Assembly: GCA_964599285.1 (NCBI GenBank)
Contig: CAZREI010000006.1
Span: forward strand, 1-57,300
Source of the DNA: VGLO01 sp964599285
Lineage (GTDB): Bacteria; Patescibacteriota; Minisyncoccia; Minisyncoccales; Staskawiczbacteraceae
Length of the DNA: 57,300 nt
Direction of reading: 5' to 3'
The position numbers and the translations under genes are program-made. Positions 54,531-57,300 of this stretch are shown piece after piece (positions within the stretch are counted from its first letter, which is position 1; every line of letters begins with the position of its first letter). Below the pieces are notes generated by a model that had not been told where the DNA came from, made no database searches, and worked only from the letters and a program-made list of their open reading frames with translations.

Positions 54531-54974
54531 TAGCGTAACGTATAACGCATAGCGTGTAGCGTAAAAAACGATGACTGACAAAAGCGATTTTCATGCACAA
54601 CTGAAGGCTTTAATGGATGGTTTTGTTTTAGACGTCTACTCTCTTACCAAAAATTTTCCAAAAGAAGAAATGTATGGATTAACCTCTCAATTAAGGCGAG
54701 CTGCTCTTTCTGTAATTTTAAACTATATAGAAGGATATGCGAGAGGAAGAGACAAGGTATACAAAAACTTTCTGGAAATCTCTTACGGCTCATTAAAAGA
54801 AGCAAAATACCTTATTTACTTCAGTGCTTGCCAAAAATATATTACGAAAGAAGATGAAAAAAAATTACTAGAAAAATCAGAAAGAATCGGCAGAATGCTA
54901 TGGGGTATTATTATAAAACTATAACTCCTTCAGCACTCTACGTGTTTTGCGCTACACGCTTCACGCTATGCGCT
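54531..54974 (+). mobile_element. ACGCTAC 7-mer cassette carrying a four-helix-bundle gene
   Basis: Left arm 54531-54570: GCGTAAC-GTATAAC-GCATAGC-GTGTAGC-GTAAAAA. Right arm about 54946-54974: GCGCTAC-ACGCTTC-ACGCTAT-GCGCTCC. The arms are complementary and both have a 7-base period. The four-helix-bundle gene fills the loop. It lies between the divergent uvrB and ruvA. Confidence 0.75.
54571..54924 (+). CDS. Four-helix-bundle protein (S23/IVS family), copy 2
   Basis: 117 residues. LDVYSLTKNFPKEEMYGLTS, QLRRAALSVILNYIEGYARG, and NFLEISYGSLKEAKYLIYFS are close to the copy at 39989, with the same length and helix pattern. The start ATG 54571 follows the left arm directly. No ribosome binding site other than arm sequence. 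Function unknown; the shared cassette design suggests the protein is linked to the arrays. Confidence 0.88.
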   Translation: MTDKSDFHAQLKALMDGFVLDVYSLTKNFPKEEMYGLTSQLRRAALSVILNYIEGYARGRDKVYKNFLEISYGSLKEAKYLIYFSACQKYITKEDEKKLLEKSERIGRMLWGIIIKL

Positions 54975-54985
54975 CCACCCACAAT

Positions 54986-55552
54986 ATGATTTCCTATTTG
55001 CACGGTAACATTATATTAAAGAAAGATAAGTTTATTATATTAGAAGTAGCTGGCATTGGCTACCAAGTTTTTGTTGCGCGCCAGACAATGGAAAGGTTAC
55101 CAGAAATCGGCGCTGATATCAAACTGTTTTGCTTCCAAAATGTCCGCGAAGACGCGCTGGATTTGTACGGCTTTTTAACTTACGACGAGCTGGATTTTTT
55201 TGAGGTGCTCATGGACATTCGTGGCGTGGGGCCAAAGTCGGCACTGGATATTGCGGCACTAGGATCTTTGCAGGCCATCAAGGATAAAGTTTTGGCGGGC
55301 GATGTAAAACTATTTGAAGGCATACCGGGCATCGGCGCCAAAAAAGCCATGACCATTATTTTAGAATTGACCGGAAAAATCCGCATGATAAATTCTCAAA
55401 AAACAAAAAATGCGCAAGACCCGGCCGAAGACGCCCTGACTCAACTCGGATTTTCAAAACAGCAAGCCAAAGAAGCCCTAAGCCACACTGATTCAAAAGC
55501 AAGCATGGAAGAAAGAGTAAAGCTCGCCCTAAAGAGCCTGGGAAAAAATTGA
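54986..55552 (+). CDS. ruvA: Holliday junction DNA helicase subunit RuvA
   Basis: 188 residues from ATG 54986. Starts MISYLHGNIILKKDKFIILE, the OB domain; two helix-hairpin-helix motifs follow (LMDIRGVGPKSALDIAALG and LFEGIPGIGAKKAMTIILEL); domain III is EDALTQLGFSKQQAKEAL. RuvA holds the junction for RuvB. The longer frame to 54947 would translate the cassette arm. ruvB and ruvC are not in the window. Confidence 0.95.
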   Translation: MISYLHGNIILKKDKFIILEVAGIGYQVFVARQTMERLPEIGADIKLFCFQNVREDALDLYGFLTYDELDFFEVLMDIRGVGPKSALDIAALGSLQAIKDKVLAGDVKLFEGIPGIGAKKAMTIILELTGKIRMINSQKTKNAQDPAEDALTQLGFSKQQAKEALSHTDSKASMEERVKLALKSLGKN

Positions 55553-55568
55553 ATATGCGTGACACAGT

Positions 55569-55643
55569 CGTCATTGCGAGCAAAGCGAAGCAATCTTCGT
55601 CGCGCGTCAATAGATTGCTTCGCTTTGCTCGCAATGACGGATA
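55569..55643. repeat. Inverted pair of GTCATTGCGAGCAAAGCGAAGCAATC repeats
   Basis: Two complementary copies, GTCATTGCGAGC...GAAGCAATC and its reverse, with an 18-base loop. The arms match over about 27 bases. It may also act as terminator of ruvA. Confidence 0.85.
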
Positions 55644-55704
55644 ACGGAGAATTACCGCACAGACGGTTCTTTTTTTTATTTACTTTTTATGTTACATTTT
55701 AGCC

Positions 55705-57051
55705 ATGCAAATTAAAAGTTTAATTAAAAAATTAATTCCATCGTTTTTGCTGGATTGGTACCACTTTAAGCTGGCTTTTTTGGGAGCGCTCTTTTACGGA
55801 TTTCCTTCGCGAAAATTAACGGTCATTGGAGTCACCGGCACCAGCGGCAAGTCAACCACCGTGGATTTTATTACCCGGATATTAGAAGAAGCGGGCCACA
55901 AGGTTGTTTCTAATTCATCCATCAGGTTTAAAATCGGCGACAAAGAATGGGAAAACAACCGCAAAATGGGAATGCCCGGCCGGTTTTTTATACAAAAACT
56001 TTTGCGGGCGGGGGTCAACAAAAAATGCAATTACGCGGTGCTAGAAATAACTTCCGAAGGCATCCGCCAGCACAGGCACCGATTTATCAACTTTGCCGCA
56101 ACGGTCTTTACCAACCTGACGCCCGAACACATTGAATCGCACGGCGGATTTGAAAACTACCGCAACGAGAAATTAAAATTATTTAAAGCCACCAAAAACA
56201 TCCACATCATCAACAGCGACGACCCAAATGCCTCGTACTTTTTGAAAATTCCGGCTAAAAAAATCTACACCTTTGGACTGCAGCTTACCAAAGATACCGC
56301 GCAAAAAGAAATGGTTTCGCGTTGGACCAGCCAAATTAATTGGAACAAAAACAATCACTTACAGGCACAGCAAGTTATCGGCGATGCCGACGGCATTGGG
56401 TTTTTAGTCCAAGACGTGCCATTTCATTTAAATGTGCTGGGAAATTTTAATGCTTATAACGCATTGGCAGCTATTTCGGTCGCGCGGTCGCAAAATATTT
56501 CGCTGGAAATTTGCAAGCGCGCGCTGGAAAAAGTGGGGGGCATTGCCGGACGAATGGAAGTAGTTGCCAAACATCCTTTGGTGATTGTTGACTACGCCCA
56601 TACACCCGAACAGCTGGAACAAGCTTATGCGTCGTTGGCTGGCAAGAAATTAATTTGCGTGCTGGGGTCGTGCGGCGGCGGGCGCGACAAATGGAAACGA
56701 CCGGTGCTGGGCACTATTGCCCAAAAATATTGCCATCAAATTATTCTGACTAATGAAGATCCTTATGACGAAAATCCGCTTTCCATTATGGAAGAAATTG
56801 AAAGCGGATTTTCGCAAATCACAAATCCAAAATCACAAATCACAAACAAATCCGAAATTCAAAATCCAAAATACGAAAAGATTTTAGATCGCAAGGAAGC
56901 CATCAAAAAAGCTTTGGAATTGGTAAAGCCAGAAGACGCAGTCATTATTACCGGCAAAGGGTCGGAGCCATGGATGTGCATCGCGGGAGGCAAAAAAATC
57001 CCCTGGAGCGACAAAGAAATTGTAAAAGAAACATTGCCAAGCCTTTCGTAA
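55705..57051 (+). CDS. Mur ligase family protein (MurE-like)
   Basis: 448 residues. ATP-binding motif GVTGTSGKSTTVDFI (about 43-57), NLTPEHIESHGGFENY, central motif LGNFNAYNALAAISV, and IVDYAHTPEQLEQAY with GSCGGGRDKWKRP in the C-terminal domain. MurE adds the third amino acid of the peptidoglycan stem. The DNPR motif of diaminopimelate enzymes is replaced by TNEDPYDENP, so the amino acid is not predicted. The N-terminal domain is short. An in-frame stretch of 7-mers adds QITNPKSQITNKSEIQNPKY. Confidence 0.88.
   Translation: MQIKSLIKKLIPSFLLDWYHFKLAFLGALFYGFPSRKLTVIGVTGTSGKSTTVDFITRILEEAGHKVVSNSSIRFKIGDKEWENNRKMGMPGRFFIQKLLRAGVNKKCNYAVLEITSEGIRQHRHRFINFAATVFTNLTPEHIESHGGFENYRNEKLKLFKATKNIHIINSDDPNASYFLKIPAKKIYTFGLQLTKDTAQKEMVSRWTSQINWNKNNHLQAQQVIGDADGIGFLVQDVPFHLNVLGNFNAYNALAAISVARSQNISLEICKRALEKVGGIAGRMEVVAKHPLVIVDYAHTPEQLEQAYASLAGKKLICVLGSCGGGRDKWKRPVLGTIAQKYCHQIILTNEDPYDENPLSIMEEIESGFSQITNPKSQITNKSEIQNPKYEKILDRKEAIKKALELVKPEDAVIITGKGSEPWMCIAGGKKIPWSDKEIVKETLPSLS
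56816..56880. repeat. In-frame tandem 7-mers in the Mur ligase gene
   Basis: ACAAATC, CAAAATC, ACAAATC, ACAAACA, AATCCGA, AATTCAA, AATCCAA repeat with roughly 7-base period. A single arm without its mirror. It lies between helices in the C-terminal domain. Confidence 0.75.
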
Positions 57052-57067
57052 CCACATTCTCTCAAAA

Positions 57068-57117
57068 ACCAACCGTACCGCAAATTTACAACGTTGTAAA
57101 TTTGCGGTACGGTTGGT
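57068..57117. repeat. Perfect 50-base palindrome after the Mur ligase gene
   Basis: ACCAACCGTACCGCAAATTT plus ACAAC, then the exact complement. It starts 17 bases after the stop and has no T-run, so it is a hairpin rather than a typical terminator. Confidence 0.9.
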
Positions 57118-57238
57118 AATGATCGCAAAATGCCATTATTTGCCGAGCGAAAATCGTAAGAGGGTTGCTTTTTGGAACTTTTTAGGGTACAGTATAAAAG
57201 TACATGAAAATGGTTTTTGAGACCATTTTTTGTTACTA

Positions 57239-57300
57239 TACTTTAAATTACGAAATGGTTTCGCAGTATTTCTCCCAAATTTTGAGATAGAAATTTGATA
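57239..57300. mobile_element. Start of a third copy of the hepT-inserting element (cut by window end)
   Basis: AAATTACGAAATGGTTTCGC then AGTATTTCTCCCAAATTTTG and GATAGAAATTTGATA match the left part of 10371-10542 (reverse) and 11311-11485. The right half is outside the window. 57118-57238 shows no gene. Confidence 0.75.

Overview
ORGANISM. The window looks like part of a Patescibacteria (Candidate Phyla Radiation, Parcubacteria-like) chromosome. The basis is gene content: tandem two-helix T4SS-type pilin paralogs, a type IV pilus operon with an ATPase that lacks the zinc cysteines, a MutY without iron-sulfur cysteines, inteins in GyrA and FtsH, four-helix-bundle (S23/IVS-type) proteins, short intergenic spaces and scattered single tRNA genes. 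No rRNA gene is present, so the placement is inferred. LAYOUT. 1-1210: rpsR, a hicBA-type toxin-antitoxin pair, tRNA-Leu(UAG) and a tRNA relic. 1305-4572: seven tandem T4SS-type pilins behind a methyltransferase. 4727-8602: gyrA with an HNH intein. 8654-11485: a membrane-anchored protein, an MBL-fold hydrolase, and a MntA/HepT module broken by a palindromic element. 11536-19714: rpsA, an accessory gene, ftsH with a LAGLIDADG intein in its P-loop, tRNA-Ile(UAU), a mutY-like gene and a RelBE-type pair. 19721-23436: a tRNA-rich stretch with one tRNA nested inside another, rluA-type synthase, rplS and two putative HTH/LAGLIDADG-like nucleases. 23478-34013: accessory genes, an ABC exporter, a glycoside-hydrolase-like protein, an aspartic protease pair, an HtrA-type protease and a methyltransferase. 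34149-44365: response regulator and the type IV pilus operon (pilB, pilC, pseudopilins, pilM, pilN, pilO, transcribed leftward). 44709-57051: infB, rbfA, tRNA-Cys, tRNA-Leu(UAA), a GIY-YIG gene, a 3D-domain protein, a large charged protein, uvrB, ruvA and a MurE-like ligase. HOW IT WORKS TOGETHER. Core functions (translation, DNA topology and repair, cell wall) are interleaved with surface systems (pilins, pili, proteases) and small defence or addiction modules. WHAT STANDS OUT. Most intergenic gaps hold the same architecture: short 7- or 9-base units repeated in tandem and then again in inverted orientation, giving long imperfect hairpins. The unit sequence differs from locus to locus while the design stays the same. 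Two such cassettes hold a four-helix-bundle protein gene in the loop. Neighbouring cassettes in the pil operon have the same arms and an empty loop. Related palindromes sit in frame inside gyrA, rpsA, mutY, rluA, rbfA, uvrB, ftsH and the Mur ligase. One palindrome family (ends CCCTGTTAAAT) both interrupts gyrA in frame and brackets a complete tRNA-Val(CAC) inside the anticodon loop of a tRNA-Glu(UUC) gene. A 172-bp palindromic element splits hepT, and its removal with one copy of a TTTCCA duplication restores the frame exactly. A separate set of genes has canonical promoters and strong Shine-Dalgarno sites, unlike the core genes.
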